This document shows, piece by piece, positions 34,194 to 44,458 of a stretch of 64,000 nt of DNA (the first letter of the stretch is position 1; each line of letters begins with the position of its first letter). Both the position numbers and the translations under genes were made by a program. The notes beneath the pieces were generated by a model. That model was given only the letters and a program-made list of their open reading frames with translations. It had not been told where the DNA came from and made no database searches. Source of the stretch: Bacillota bacterium (GTDB taxonomy: Bacteria > Bacillota > Clostridia > Lachnospirales > Lachnospiraceae); assembly GCA_023434365.1 (NCBI GenBank), contig JAEYSV010000002.1, forward strand, positions 93,891 to 157,890. The letters run 5' to 3'.

Positions 34194-37061
34194 TCATTTT
34201 CTACGATTTTTATTCTGTAACAGTGTCTTCGTATCCAACAATGTTTTTGTGTTTTCTGGTTTCTGTTGATGCGTTTTTGAGCTCTTGTTCTCAACTTTAT
34301 CTGGCTTAATTTGTACATTCTTAGTCTGTTCTTTATGCTCTGGTTCTAGCTTCCTTTTCTCTATCTTAATTGTTTCCTTTTTTTCTGACTTCTTCCTAAC
34401 TAATTCTTCAGTATACCTGGTTAACTCTATCTGTTTGCTGGATGTCTTTTGTATCCTTTTCTTCGTTCTTGCAGCTAATTTAATCCGAACCTGATCCCAT
34501 ACCTTATTAACATAGTATAGAATACGTACTCCGACTCTTCTTTGCAATATATCCAGAAAGAATAACAGAATAGAAGCAATTAAAAATCCATTAGTTAACA
34601 TAATATCCGTGGAAGCTTTCGTAACAGGAATATTGAATATATCATTTCCCTGCGTAATTTTTACTGCCCCCATCTCTTGAACAAAGCGATCAAAAGAAGA
34701 ATTATCCTCATCAAAACGATATTCTTTTGAGAACTGACGAGCTACTGCAGTGTTTTTCGAATTCACAGCTTGGCCCTTTTCCTCTTTTCTTACAGATAGA
34801 CTGTAGATTCCTATCTCCTTAAGTTCTACCTCAGTTTCAAATTCACCTGGTGCTGTAGCATGTAATGTGATAGCATGTGACTCACCCTTTTCGTTCGTAT
34901 ATACACCTTCAATTTTAGTCTCATTGGTATACTCCTCAGTTTCGTATCGAAGGGTTACTCCGTCTGCTGTTTGAATCATTTGTAACGAATCCTTTAGATT
35001 ATCGTTTTCTGTAATCACATGAGTAATCATGTTTTTCCATAACATAGGATAGTTTTCAAATGATGCAAACCGCGCCGTCCACTTATTCTCAACATCCGTT
35101 GTAAACGCTATTGTTTTTCCCAGACCATATCTCCATTCAGCAAGTATTGGCTCGCTAAGGTCCGAAGATAACAGTACATTAGCTAACGGTTTTTGTTTGG
35201 TACTGATATAACCATATAATATTGGCAATCCCTCATTGGCTACTTCATTAATCATTTCATGCTCTTTTGTTATTGCAGGAGTAAATTCACGGTTCTTAAT
35301 ATACGTATCACTAGCCATCAGAATCTCTCTTGCAAAGATACGTGGCAGGTTACTTTCAGCTGTTGCTTCATAATAACGACCATTTCCTTCTTCGGCAAGG
35401 AACATCATTAATTTTTTATCAGCATCTTGTCCAATTGCCACGCTTGATACAGTCACGCCAGCTGCTTCAATTTTAGGCATTAGATCGTCATATTGATTAA
35501 AGCTATCCTGCCCATCCGTAATTAATATAATATGCTTAATCTTAGCATCATCTTCTTTTAATGCTTGATATGCCTCCTCTAGCGCAGGGTAAATACTAGT
35601 GCCACCCTCTATCTTTATGCCATTAATCTTATCTTCGATTGCTGACCGATCCGATACTTTATCAAGTTTACTTACCCAGGAATAGGTATCATCGAATTGT
35701 AATACCCCAAGAAAATCTCCGTCTTTAATTGTGTCAAGTGCTTTAATAGCAGCCTGCTTGGCAACCTGAAGCCGGTCATTTTTCGAATTACCATCTCCAC
35801 TTCCCATACTGCCAGAATGATCGATCACCAAAACATATGATGACTTGGGGATCTCCTGCCTTGGCTTTGGTTCCATATCAACAGGAAGAATCTTTTCAAG
35901 TACCGTGTCTTTATACTCGCCCATACCAAAACTATTCTCACCACCTGTTGCAATCACTCCACCAGCATAATCTTTGACGTAGCTTTCTAATATGTTCATG
36001 AACCCTTTTGGAAGATCTGTTCCATAGACATTCACCATAATGATTGCTTTATAAGCAAGTAAATCATTCATTCGAAGTGGAGCCGATCCCGCTGGCATAA
36101 CCATATAAGGAACATTAATTGACTTGCAAAGCTTAGCAAGTTCATTCGCATTACCAGGAGTTCCTTCTAATATTAAGATACTAGAGGCAGCTTTTGCATT
36201 AGTAAAGCCAACATACTGATTATTAATCTCATTCGTATCCTCATAAGGCTCAATGATAACCCGGTAACCTTTTAATCCACTCTCGGTCTGTGTATCCTGA
36301 AATAAAAACGTATTGCTTCCACTCTTTAACTGCACATTTTCTTTTCGTTTTAACTTATCATTTTGATATAAACTCAAGCTGGCACTAGTATTAACGTTAC
36401 TCTGTATCGTAACTTTAACAGAAAAGGTATCGCCAATATTGACATTTTCAGGAATGAGCATACTGTCTACATATACTTCCTGTTTTACTTCCTCTCCAAG
36501 CTTCAGATAAGCCACTTCAACCTGATTGCTCGTTAACGTAGTACACATATTAATAATCTGACCCTCGTTTTCACGTCCGTCAGTAACGATACAAAGACGC
36601 TTTCCTACGTCCTCCGGATACATCGACATTGCACTCTGCACTGCTTTTTCAAGATTAGTTGCGCTCTTTACCGGTTCAGAAGTAAACTCCTCAAACAGTT
36701 TCTTGTCACTCACAAACTGCTCCAGTTTTGTATCCTTTCCAAAGGTTACAATTCCAATTTTCTCATTCTCTGGTAGTTCCTCCATCGCTTCTTTTATCAA
36801 GGTTGTTGCCTGACTGCTTTGATGACCTACACTATCTGATAAATCAACAAGAAAAATAGTCGCCACTGAGGAGTCCCTTAGATCCAGAGAGATTCCCATT
36901 AAGGCCAGAATCAGAAGACCTAAAACAAGACTACGAACGATCAGATGAGATTTTAGTTTTCTATTATTTGCTAAGCGTCCCTTTACCACCGTAACTAGTA
37001 AGATTGCTACTAGTATCGGAAGCAATAGTATCCAAAACGGCTCGCCCACTGTAACTCGCAT
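34194..37061 (-). CDS. Large membrane protein with two VWA domains and a glutaminase-like domain
   Basis: The 955-residue product has two N-terminal membrane helices (about 8-27 and 41-58), then a VWA domain with metal site DLSDS at 73-77. A glutamine-amidotransferase-like fold lies at about 295-395 (SSILILEGTPGNANELAKLC, then VIATGGENSFGMG), and a second VWA domain starts with DHSGS at 414-418. A last helix lies near 810-828, followed by a basic, lysine-rich tail of about 120 residues. VWA domains bind partners through Mg2+. It is the last gene of the operon; the start follows AGGAGG at 14 bases past the previous stop. The exact function is unknown. Confidence 0.85.
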   Translation of the reverse strand: MRVTVGEPFWILLLPILVAILLVTVVKGRLANNRKLKSHLIVRSLVLGLLILALMGISLDLRDSSVATIFLVDLSDSVGHQSSQATTLIKEAMEELPENEKIGIVTFGKDTKLEQFVSDKKLFEEFTSEPVKSATNLEKAVQSAMSMYPEDVGKRLCIVTDGRENEGQIINMCTTLTSNQVEVAYLKLGEEVKQEVYVDSMLIPENVNIGDTFSVKVTIQSNVNTSASLSLYQNDKLKRKENVQLKSGSNTFLFQDTQTESGLKGYRVIIEPYEDTNEINNQYVGFTNAKAASSILILEGTPGNANELAKLCKSINVPYMVMPAGSAPLRMNDLLAYKAIIMVNVYGTDLPKGFMNILESYVKDYAGGVIATGGENSFGMGEYKDTVLEKILPVDMEPKPRQEIPKSSYVLVIDHSGSMGSGDGNSKNDRLQVAKQAAIKALDTIKDGDFLGVLQFDDTYSWVSKLDKVSDRSAIEDKINGIKIEGGTSIYPALEEAYQALKEDDAKIKHIILITDGQDSFNQYDDLMPKIEAAGVTVSSVAIGQDADKKLMMFLAEEGNGRYYEATAESNLPRIFAREILMASDTYIKNREFTPAITKEHEMINEVANEGLPILYGYISTKQKPLANVLLSSDLSEPILAEWRYGLGKTIAFTTDVENKWTARFASFENYPMLWKNMITHVITENDNLKDSLQMIQTADGVTLRYETEEYTNETKIEGVYTNEKGESHAITLHATAPGEFETEVELKEIGIYSLSVRKEEKGQAVNSKNTAVARQFSKEYRFDEDNSSFDRFVQEMGAVKITQGNDIFNIPVTKASTDIMLTNGFLIASILLFFLDILQRRVGVRILYYVNKVWDQVRIKLAARTKKRIQKTSSKQIELTRYTEELVRKKSEKKETIKIEKRKLEPEHKEQTKNVQIKPDKVENKSSKTHQQKPENTKTLLDTKTLLQNKNRRK

Positions 37062-37075
37062 CCTGCTTCCTCCTT

Positions 37076-38977
37076 TTACGCTCGAATATAAACCACCCAC
37101 TCGATAAGTAGTATCAGGATGGCAAGTAGTATAAAAATATAACGTAAATCAAGAGTATTCCCACTACCAGTAGACGTTTGTGCCAATACCTGGTTTCCTT
37201 CTACTGTTAATACTATCTCTTTCTTTGTCATACTACTTTCTGAAGCAGACGGAAAATTAACCACAGCTGCTTCTTTTTTATTTTCCTTTTGGGACTTTAT
37301 TTGAACCTGATAAACACCACTTCTCATAGTGTCTGTATAGCCAAAAATACCAGCATCACTTCCATAGGTATCGGTAACAGAACCTTTTGTTACCGTTATG
37401 GAGGAATCATTTTCAATAACCGAAACCAGTAGTTTGTCCCCTGGATAAAGCTTATTTTTTTGAATCTGGTTTAAATTCATGCACTGTTTTAGCAAGCCAT
37501 TAATTAAGATTGGAAATTCCACTTGTAGTGGAAGATCCGTCTGATGAAGATCAAAAGAAAGGACCGCAACGCCTCTCCCTTCAATATTACCGATGAAACC
37601 AGCGCTATAGGTATCATTTGACATAAAACTCTCTGCCCAGATTGGCTTTGGAATCTGTTTTACCTCGCCCGCAACAAACTCAAATTCCTCGAGTCCAACT
37701 GTAATACTATGTTTTACTGCTTTTACTCTAGATGTCTTACTATCCTCTACATAAAACAATTGCGTCTTACTATCATATTCAGTAGCCTCTACTTCCTGAT
37801 ACTGACTGCCCTTTAACATATTAAGATTAACAGATTCTTTCGGATTGATTAAAAGGACATTACCACTTTCAGGCCACACTTTTGGCAGCATTCCATCAAA
37901 TATATAGAGATCAAACTCCATCGTATGATCTATCTCATCTACGTCAACCGTTTTATATAGTTCCACTTCAGTACTAGACAGAATTGCCTTTTCAAGAAAC
38001 ACATTCTGTTCACTAATAAGAAGAATCTTATGGTTACCTTCTTTAGTGACAACATCGTACCCCGTATTATCCTCAAGCAGTCCATCCTTTTCATTAATCT
38101 GGACAGTGATTACAGTAGAATCGTCTTCTTTCTTGGTAAGTCCTTCCCATTCCTCAAAGTAAATGATTGTACTTTCTCCTTCTTTCAAAGAAGTTTCTTT
38201 AATATCCACCATTTCCTCATCAATATATAGATTGACATCACCCGTCTCCTCATTAATTCCGGTATTACTAATTTTTGCAATAACAACAAGTTTCCCTTCC
38301 TTAATAGAGTGACTGACGTAATCAACAGAAAGATTGCTTTTTTCAGAGTGAAGACTAACTATACTAGCATTTAGCTTCTTCATATCGCAGCTAGAATCAG
38401 TAAACAACACAATCTGATACTCCTTAAGTCCAGCTACATATCCATCCAAGAAAGATGTTGCGAGGCTTAGGTTTCCTTCTATATCGGTTGGAGCAATCCC
38501 TGCAATCACTTCTTTAATTTCATTCTGGTTCGTTGAATTACTTACCAGGCTCTGTGGAGTATTATGACAACTAATTACACTAACAGAAGCTCCATTATCA
38601 TAGTCCTTAAGATACTCCATTGCTTCTTTTTTGGCCTGCTCAAGTCTTGTATTGTTGTCATCATAATAGGCATTCATACTAGCACTGTTGTCTATTACAA
38701 GAATTACGTTTCCTGCACCCTTTTTATCTGATAGTAAAAATGGTGCAGCAAGGGCAATAATAACGATAGCCATAATTAAAATCTGTAGATACATTAGGAG
38801 GTTATTGCGAAGTTTTTCCCACCAGGTGGTTGCTATAATATTTTTATATGCCTCTCTCCACAGATATAAGGAGGATACAGGATGCTCTTTTGCTTTTTGC
38901 TTAAGAAGATAGAGTAGAATAATTAACGGTATTACAAGCAAAAACAGCCATGCCCACCAGTTAGTAAAAATCATCAT
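37076..38977 (-). CDS. BatA-like membrane protein with a VWA domain
   Basis: The 633-residue product has membrane helices at about 8-25 and 62-82 and the BatA-type start (WWAWLFLLVIPLIILLYLLK in the first helix). A VWA domain follows, with metal site DNSAS at 96-100. A further beta-rich region and a C-terminal helix near 612-630 complete it. BatA-type proteins usually work with MoxR ATPases and DUF58 proteins, as here, where both genes lie directly upstream. It starts 24 bases after the DUF58 stop, with GGAGG before the ATG. Confidence 0.88.
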   Translation of the reverse strand: MMIFTNWWAWLFLLVIPLIILLYLLKQKAKEHPVSSLYLWREAYKNIIATTWWEKLRNNLLMYLQILIMAIVIIALAAPFLLSDKKGAGNVILVIDNSASMNAYYDDNNTRLEQAKKEAMEYLKDYDNGASVSVISCHNTPQSLVSNSTNQNEIKEVIAGIAPTDIEGNLSLATSFLDGYVAGLKEYQIVLFTDSSCDMKKLNASIVSLHSEKSNLSVDYVSHSIKEGKLVVIAKISNTGINEETGDVNLYIDEEMVDIKETSLKEGESTIIYFEEWEGLTKKEDDSTVITVQINEKDGLLEDNTGYDVVTKEGNHKILLISEQNVFLEKAILSSTEVELYKTVDVDEIDHTMEFDLYIFDGMLPKVWPESGNVLLINPKESVNLNMLKGSQYQEVEATEYDSKTQLFYVEDSKTSRVKAVKHSITVGLEEFEFVAGEVKQIPKPIWAESFMSNDTYSAGFIGNIEGRGVAVLSFDLHQTDLPLQVEFPILINGLLKQCMNLNQIQKNKLYPGDKLLVSVIENDSSITVTKGSVTDTYGSDAGIFGYTDTMRSGVYQVQIKSQKENKKEAAVVNFPSASESSMTKKEIVLTVEGNQVLAQTSTGSGNTLDLRYIFILLAILILLIEWVVYIRA

Positions 38978-39001
38978 TTCGCCTCCTTCCTATTTCTATT
39001 A

Positions 39002-39877
39002 TTAACAGCTCAGTTTGCCAAGCCGTACACATTCATGAATAAATTGTTCCAATGGTTCATCGCTCACGGTCAGTACATAGACTGCGCGGTATTTTTTGGC
39101 TAATACCTGCAATCGGTTCGTAAATTCTTTTAGTGTCTTTTCATAACCTTTTAATACTTTCTCTGTCATTGTCACTTTCATTTCGCTCCCATGTTCCATA
39201 TCCATAAGGCTTAATGTACCCTCTAACTTCGGCGCTATCTCTTCCCGACACAAGGTATGAACAAGAACGATTTCCTGCTTCTGATAAGCCAGATATTTGA
39301 GTGTTTGCTCGAGATTGCCCATATCAAAGAAGTCTGAGATTAAAAACACCGTACCTTTCCTGGTAAATGGTTGACGCTTTATCATTTCACTAAAATCCAT
39401 ATGGTGGTCGAAAGTACTCTTTGATAACAGTTGAATCAAGTTTAAAAACGCCTGTCTCCCAGTCATTCCTTTAGTCGTATAAGATTGTCCCTTTTGCATT
39501 GTGGTAATCTGGATACGATCCATGTTATTGATTACAAGATATGAGATTGCTCCTGCTATCTGCAGAGCCTGTACGGATTTTTTCACTTCCCCATACTCCA
39601 TGGAAGAACTACAGTCTAAAAACAGATGAAAACTACCCTCTTTTTCTTCCATGAACTGCTTCACATAAAAGCGCTCCGTTCGCCCATAGGCATTCCAGTC
39701 AATTCTTCTTACGTCATCTCCCGGAAGGTATTCGCGATAATCCGAAAACTCTACACTGCTTCCTTTTGCGCTGGATTTTCTCGGTCCACCCATTCCACGT
39801 TCTAGCACTAAGCTGGTATTTAACTTTAACGTATTCAGTTTTTCAAAAAATGCTGCATCAAACACCTGTGTTTGCAT
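39002..39877 (-). CDS. DUF58 protein
   Basis: The 291-residue cytoplasmic product has the DUF58 signature FSDYREYLPGDDVRRIDWNAYGRTERFYVKQF, seen at 44-75, and a VWA-like metal site DCSSSM at 88-93. DUF58 proteins are regular partners of MoxR ATPases and VWA proteins, probably in assembling or activating envelope complexes. It lies 21 bases after the MoxR stop and is preceded by AAGGAG. No membrane helix is visible. Confidence 0.92.
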   Translation of the reverse strand: MQTQVFDAAFFEKLNTLKLNTSLVLERGMGGPRKSSAKGSSVEFSDYREYLPGDDVRRIDWNAYGRTERFYVKQFMEEKEGSFHLFLDCSSSMEYGEVKKSVQALQIAGAISYLVINNMDRIQITTMQKGQSYTTKGMTGRQAFLNLIQLLSKSTFDHHMDFSEMIKRQPFTRKGTVFLISDFFDMGNLEQTLKYLAYQKQEIVLVHTLCREEIAPKLEGTLSLMDMEHGSEMKVTMTEKVLKGYEKTLKEFTNRLQVLAKKYRAVYVLTVSDEPLEQFIHECVRLGKLSC

Positions 39878-39898
39878 GTGTTTCTCCTTACCCCAAAG

Positions 39899-40888
39899 TT
39901 ATACTTTAGCCAGAACTTTTGCTGTCAGACCCTTTCTAATTTCATCAATAACATAATCTGTAGTAATCCCTGCTGCAACCCCTTCAAAATTCAACATAAT
40001 TCTATGTCGTAATGCTGGGAGTGCCACATAGTTAATATCCTCATAACTAACATTATACCGCCCCTCTAACAACGCTCTGGCTCTGGCAGTATTGAAAATA
40101 GCCTGCGCTGCTCTTGGGCTAGCTCCATTTAGCACATATTCCTTTGTTACCTGAGGAGCCATCTGATGGTCTGGATGTGTCATGACTACTAATGATAGCG
40201 CATAATCTTTGACTGGTTCTGACATGGGAACCTCTTTCACCAAATCCCTCAATAGAAGAATGTCCTCAGCACTCGCTTTAACATCTAATTGCACTGTGTT
40301 CTTCATTACGGTAACTTCCATAATCTCTTTTAGCTCCTCCAAAGAAGGAAAAGTAACTTTAAGTTTAAATAAGAAACGGTCTAATTGAGCCTCTGGCAAT
40401 GGATACGTTCCTTCGTTTTCGATTGGATTTTGCGTTGCCAATACAATAAACGGCGAAGGAAGATGATAAGTTTCTTTTCCGACCGTGACTGTTTTTTCCT
40501 GCATTGCTTCAAGTAAGGAGGACTGCGTTTTTGGAGTAGCACGGTTAATCTCATCTGCTAATACCAGATGTGCAAACACTGGCCCTTTTTGAAACTCAAA
40601 ACGATTGGAATCTTTTTCTTTTACAATGAGATTCGTTCCCGTCACATCTGCCGGCATCAAATCAGGAGTAAACTGAATTCTTGAAAAGCTCAATGACAAT
40701 ACATTACTTATGGTTTTTACTAATTGTGTTTTCCCAAGTCCTGGAACACCTTCTAATAACACATTACCTTCAGATAGAATCGCCAATAATACTTGACGAA
40801 TAATATCTTTTTGTCCGATGATTGCTTTCCCAATTTCAATCTCACACTCATGTATTTTCTCCACTAACTGTGCTAATTCTTTCTCCAT
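39899..40888 (-). CDS. MoxR-family AAA+ ATPase
   Basis: MoxR ATPases act as chaperones that activate or assemble partner complexes using ATP. The 329-residue product has Walker A GVPGLGKT at 47-54, Walker B region LVLADEINR at 108-116, and ATQNPIENEGTYPLPEAQLDRFLFK in the middle, the MoxR signature. It is followed by DUF58 and two VWA genes, the standard partner set. It starts 25 bases after the stop of the glutamine-repeat membrane gene. Confidence 0.95.
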   Translation of the reverse strand: MEKELAQLVEKIHECEIEIGKAIIGQKDIIRQVLLAILSEGNVLLEGVPGLGKTQLVKTISNVLSLSFSRIQFTPDLMPADVTGTNLIVKEKDSNRFEFQKGPVFAHLVLADEINRATPKTQSSLLEAMQEKTVTVGKETYHLPSPFIVLATQNPIENEGTYPLPEAQLDRFLFKLKVTFPSLEELKEIMEVTVMKNTVQLDVKASAEDILLLRDLVKEVPMSEPVKDYALSLVVMTHPDHQMAPQVTKEYVLNGASPRAAQAIFNTARARALLEGRYNVSYEDINYVALPALRHRIMLNFEGVAAGITTDYVIDEIRKGLTAKVLAKV

Positions 40889-40913
40889 GATAAACTATCC
40901 CTCTCTATAAAGA

Positions 40914-42584
40914 CTATTGATTCAGTTGCTCAAAATATTTCTTCACCAGATCCTCCATTCCAACAGGCACCTGGCTATTATTAATTCGATTATATGCCTG
41001 GGAAGAATACTCACCGATAATCTTATCAAACGGTACGGATTGCCCTGCCCACATGGCACTTAATCCACCTTCTGTAATAGAGGATTGACCTTCTCCATTA
41101 GGACTTCCCTTAAGGTCTTCATCATCGCCCACTCCCTTTTGGGGAAATGTGATTTTCTCTTCTATTTGTGGGGTATCATAAACCTTTTCGATTCCACCTT
41201 TACTACCGGTGTTATAGCCACCTCCAGGTCCTGATCCCATCCCACTTTGTCCACCTTGCTGATTTTGCTGGTCTTGCCCGCCTTGCTGTCCTGACCCACC
41301 TTGCTGTCCTTGTTGTCCTTGCTGTCCTTGCTGACCTTCCTGACCCTGCTGGCCCTGTTGGCCTTGCTGACCTTCCTGACCCTGCTGACCTTCCTGGCCT
41401 TGCTGACCCTGCTGACCTTCCTGACCTTGCTGACCTTCCTGACCTTGCTGACCCTGCTGGCCTTGCTGATTCTTAGCAACCTGGGTTGGAGCATTTTCTA
41501 ATGTTTGCTGTAATGCTTTATTAAGATCACTCAGATTTTGCTTGGCCACCTGGTCATCCTGATTATCCATGGCTTTAGCTAACGCTAACTGCTCCATTAG
41601 CGCAGAGGTATCCATTGACTTTGAGAGTTCCTGCTCAATCTGACTCATTTTCTCTAACGTTTCTTGTGATAAAAGCTCTTTTTTATCTCCCTCTGTTAAC
41701 TCTCCCTTATTAGCTGCTTCTATCTGCTTTTGATACTCCCTTAACTGATTAAGATACTCTTCGTATTTCTCCTGTAATGCCTCCTGCGACTGCATATCTG
41801 ACAAATCCATTGACATCTCTTTTGCAAGCAGATCTGCCATCTGCTCTTTACCATCTAAACTATCTTCTTCTTTTAATTCTTTCTTTAGCTTTGTTTCCAG
41901 ACGATCAAGTGCCTTATCTAATTCTTTTTCGTTTTCTGCTTTTCCTACTTCCTTAATTGCCTGATCAATGAGCTTCTGATAGTCTTCTTTCTTTAAGTCC
42001 TTTGCTATCTGTGCTTCGTCAATCTTATCAAGTACTTCATTCAGTTTTTTTATCTCTTCCTTAGCCAGTACTTGCTGCTTATGTTGCTCATTAGCCTTAT
42101 CCCTGGCTGGAGACGGGATTAGGCTCATCAGTACAAAGGTAGCACCTAATAAAGTAATACTTGCTATCCTGTATATGGATAAATGATATGGAAATGCCTG
42201 TTTCAATGAATAGCCTTGTATTGCTTGCTGAGTATTTTCCTTTTGCAGCCTGGCAAAAGTAGAATCTTCTCCCATAAGTTCATACGAAGTTGTTACCCGC
42301 TCTTTTAATTCTCCTCGCTTATCAAGTAACAACGTCACTTCTTTTCCTCTTGGTAATCGATAATAATCATAACCAAGTAACACAAGCGTAATAACACCGG
42401 TAATAACCGATGCTACTATTAAATCATGATAAACCGGGATAAAAACCGTACAAAAAAGAAAGGCGATGCCGCATAGGATTCCTATCATCCCCCTGCTTAT
42501 TAGACTCCGTAACAGTAATACCCGGTGTATTCTAGACTTTCCTTTCTTAATAAACCGTTTTATCTGTATCTCAGCAGTTGACAT
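40914..42584 (-). CDS. Membrane protein with Gly-Gln-Gln repeats
   Basis: The 556-residue product has three likely membrane helices near 33-50, 56-70 and 140-155. A long coiled region rich in Lys and Glu follows (about 165-370), then about 60 residues of Gly-Gln-Gln and Gly-Gln-Glu triplets (about 373-435). A Gly-rich link and a conserved-looking C-terminal end follow (SAMWAGQSVPFDKIIGEYSSQAYNRI in part). The repeats have no proline, so a collagen triple helix is doubtful. In other bacteria, DUF4175-like membrane proteins with similar tails sit next to MoxR genes. Its role is unknown. Confidence 0.75.
   Translation of the reverse strand: MSTAEIQIKRFIKKGKSRIHRVLLLRSLISRGMIGILCGIAFLFCTVFIPVYHDLIVASVITGVITLVLLGYDYYRLPRGKEVTLLLDKRGELKERVTTSYELMGEDSTFARLQKENTQQAIQGYSLKQAFPYHLSIYRIASITLLGATFVLMSLIPSPARDKANEQHKQQVLAKEEIKKLNEVLDKIDEAQIAKDLKKEDYQKLIDQAIKEVGKAENEKELDKALDRLETKLKKELKEEDSLDGKEQMADLLAKEMSMDLSDMQSQEALQEKYEEYLNQLREYQKQIEAANKGELTEGDKKELLSQETLEKMSQIEQELSKSMDTSALMEQLALAKAMDNQDDQVAKQNLSDLNKALQQTLENAPTQVAKNQQGQQGQQGQEGQQGQEGQQGQQGQEGQQGQEGQQGQQGQQGQEGQQGQQGQQGQQGGSGQQGGQDQQNQQGGQSGMGSGPGGGYNTGSKGGIEKVYDTPQIEEKITFPQKGVGDDEDLKGSPNGEGQSSITEGGLSAMWAGQSVPFDKIIGEYSSQAYNRINNSQVPVGMEDLVKKYFEQLNQ
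41284..41466. repeat. Glycine-glutamine codon repeats inside the operon gene
   Basis: Short repeats such as CAAGGTCAG and CCTTGCTGACCTTCC run for about 180 bases. They keep several frames open on both strands, but only the minus-strand frame belonging to 40914-42584 fits a real gene. Confidence 0.85.
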
Positions 42585-42654
42585 CGTATCATCGCCTTTC
42601 TTATTGTTAAACGGAGGTAAGTAATCCGCTTTATTACATATTCATAACTTATAT

Positions 42655-43530
42655 TTACTTTTTCATTTTAATATTCTTTAATCTGATTCGATCAAGACTC
42701 TTTGTTGCCCGCCAGATAAAAAATACTGCTAATAACAACTGAACAATGATGCTGATTGCAAACCAATATTCAGATATAAACTCAGGCAATCCAGAATAAC
42801 CAAACATACTTCCCATTCCTGAACTAGCGCCATACTGATATGACATCATATCCATGCCAGTCATGATTGGATTAATCAAAAGAACTAATAACCATAATCC
42901 AATTTCTCCAGTGGCATTAAAGAAAAGAACTCGCAGTAGCTCGACAGCTCCAATAAAAACAAAGGTTCCTATCAGAATCAGAATAACGATTGCCATTGAT
43001 AACACTGTTGCAGTAGAAGTTTTTCTTGTTTTACAAGAAAAATAAAGCCCAATACTACCAAAATAAATTGCTGTGGTAAATGCCATAATTACAAGCTGCC
43101 AAATCGCACTCACCTGAATTCCACCTACCGAAAAAACAATTGCCATGACCGGAATGGAAGAGAAGAATAATAAAAGTGTCAGAGCCATCGAAGACATTAA
43201 TTTGCCTATTACAATCTGAAATGGCTTCATTGTTGTACTTAGTAAGATGTCTAATGTCTGTTTCTCCCGTTCACCACTAATGGTACTAGCTGTCTGGGAT
43301 GGAACACTAAAGGTAATCAGTGCCATCTCAAGAACTGAAATTGCGGTAAAAATATAAATTCCACTTTGATACATATTATAACTGTAACGATCTACTTCGC
43401 CAAAATTACTATAATAGACTAGTAATGTAATTAACATAATTACTGCATTATAAATTATTAAACTAGCAATAATTTTAGGTGTTCGAACGGTTGTGACTAA
43501 TTCTTTACGTAATACCGGATTAACTCTCAT
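42655..43530 (-). CDS. ABC-2 type transporter permease
   Basis: The 291-residue product is a membrane protein with about six helices and a conserved cytoplasmic stretch after the first pair (SGEREKQTLDILLSTTMKP), typical of ABC-2 permeases. The ATPase gene overlaps its start by 11 bases, so the two form one transporter. Similar permeases with a GldG-like partner are known from gliding and envelope systems (established for GldF). Substrate unknown. Confidence 0.9.
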   Translation of the reverse strand: MRVNPVLRKELVTTVRTPKIIASLIIYNAVIMLITLLVYYSNFGEVDRYSYNMYQSGIYIFTAISVLEMALITFSVPSQTASTISGEREKQTLDILLSTTMKPFQIVIGKLMSSMALTLLLFFSSIPVMAIVFSVGGIQVSAIWQLVIMAFTTAIYFGSIGLYFSCKTRKTSTATVLSMAIVILILIGTFVFIGAVELLRVLFFNATGEIGLWLLVLLINPIMTGMDMMSYQYGASSGMGSMFGYSGLPEFISEYWFAISIIVQLLLAVFFIWRATKSLDRIRLKNIKMKK

Positions 43531-44458
43531 ACTCGTTACCTCCCAGCTCAGTTAACTGCATAAATAAGGTTTCTAGATTACCCTCTTCTCTGGCATAATA
43601 AGACACTCCTGCGCCGGTAGCAATAATACTAGCAAGTAACCTGGCTTCTTCTTCCTGGTTCCCTCTAAACCCAACCGTAGCGGTTTGGTCAATAAATGAC
43701 AAACCTTCTACGCGAGGATTTTCTTTTATGATTTGAATCGCCTTCTCCATATCATATGCAAATCGAATCTTCAATGGTTTCGATAAGTTAAAACTATCCA
43801 TAATACTCGTTACAGAGCCGTTAAGTACCATATGTCCATTCTCAATAATACCAATACTACTGCACATTTCTGCAAGTTCAGGAAGAATATGGGAACTAAT
43901 GATAATAGTTTTGCCCATCTCACTTAAGTTACGTAAGATTCCCTTCATCTCAAATCTTGCTCTAGGATCTAATCCGGAAGCAGGTTCATCTAAAACCAGT
44001 AACTCCGGATTGTGAACTAAGCATCTAGCTAGACATAACCTTTGTTTCATGCCTCGTGAGAGACTATCTACATAAGTGTCTGCCTTATTTTCCAGATTCA
44101 CAAGCGCTAGTAAATCCATACAGAGTTTTCTGGACGCCTTTCCCACAATACCGTAAATCGAAGCAAAAAACTCCATATATTCAATTGCCTTTAGATTATC
44201 ATATGTTCCAAAAAAATCAGGCATATATCCAATACTACTTTTCACAGCATTTAGATTCGTTAAGGCATCTACTCCATTAACAATAACTTCCCCACTATCA
44301 GCCGCCAACAAACCACAGATTATTTTCATTGTGGTTGTTTTTCCAGCGCCATTTGGACCAACGAATCCAAATAATTCCCCTTTGTCGATGTGGAGATTTA
44401 ACTGATTTAGTGCATAAAACTGTCCATAAGATTTATAAAGATTGGTTATTGTCAGCAT
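43520..44458 (-). CDS. ABC transporter ATP-binding protein
   Basis: The 312-residue product has Walker A GPNGAGKTT, signature LSRGMKQRLCLAR and Walker B LLVLDEPASGLD, and an extra C-terminal part of about 90 residues, as in ABC-2 (GldA-like) exporters. Its ATG overlaps the previous gene's stop codon by one base, and its end overlaps the permease start. Both overlaps suggest translational coupling. Confidence 0.95.
   Translation of the reverse strand: MLTITNLYKSYGQFYALNQLNLHIDKGELFGFVGPNGAGKTTTMKIICGLLAADSGEVIVNGVDALTNLNAVKSSIGYMPDFFGTYDNLKAIEYMEFFASIYGIVGKASRKLCMDLLALVNLENKADTYVDSLSRGMKQRLCLARCLVHNPELLVLDEPASGLDPRARFEMKGILRNLSEMGKTIIISSHILPELAEMCSSIGIIENGHMVLNGSVTSIMDSFNLSKPLKIRFAYDMEKAIQIIKENPRVEGLSFIDQTATVGFRGNQEEEARLLASIIATGAGVSYYAREEGNLETLFMQLTELGGNEYES

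Noticed and set aside
41284..41466. A true collagen domain
   Set aside because: Triplets are Gly-Gln-Gln or Gly-Gln-Glu with no proline, so a collagen helix is not supported.
41162..41501. Overlapping open frames on both strands in the Gly-Gln-Gln region
   Set aside because: They result from the repeat's base pattern. Only the minus-strand frame of the 556-residue protein extends to both sides with family features.
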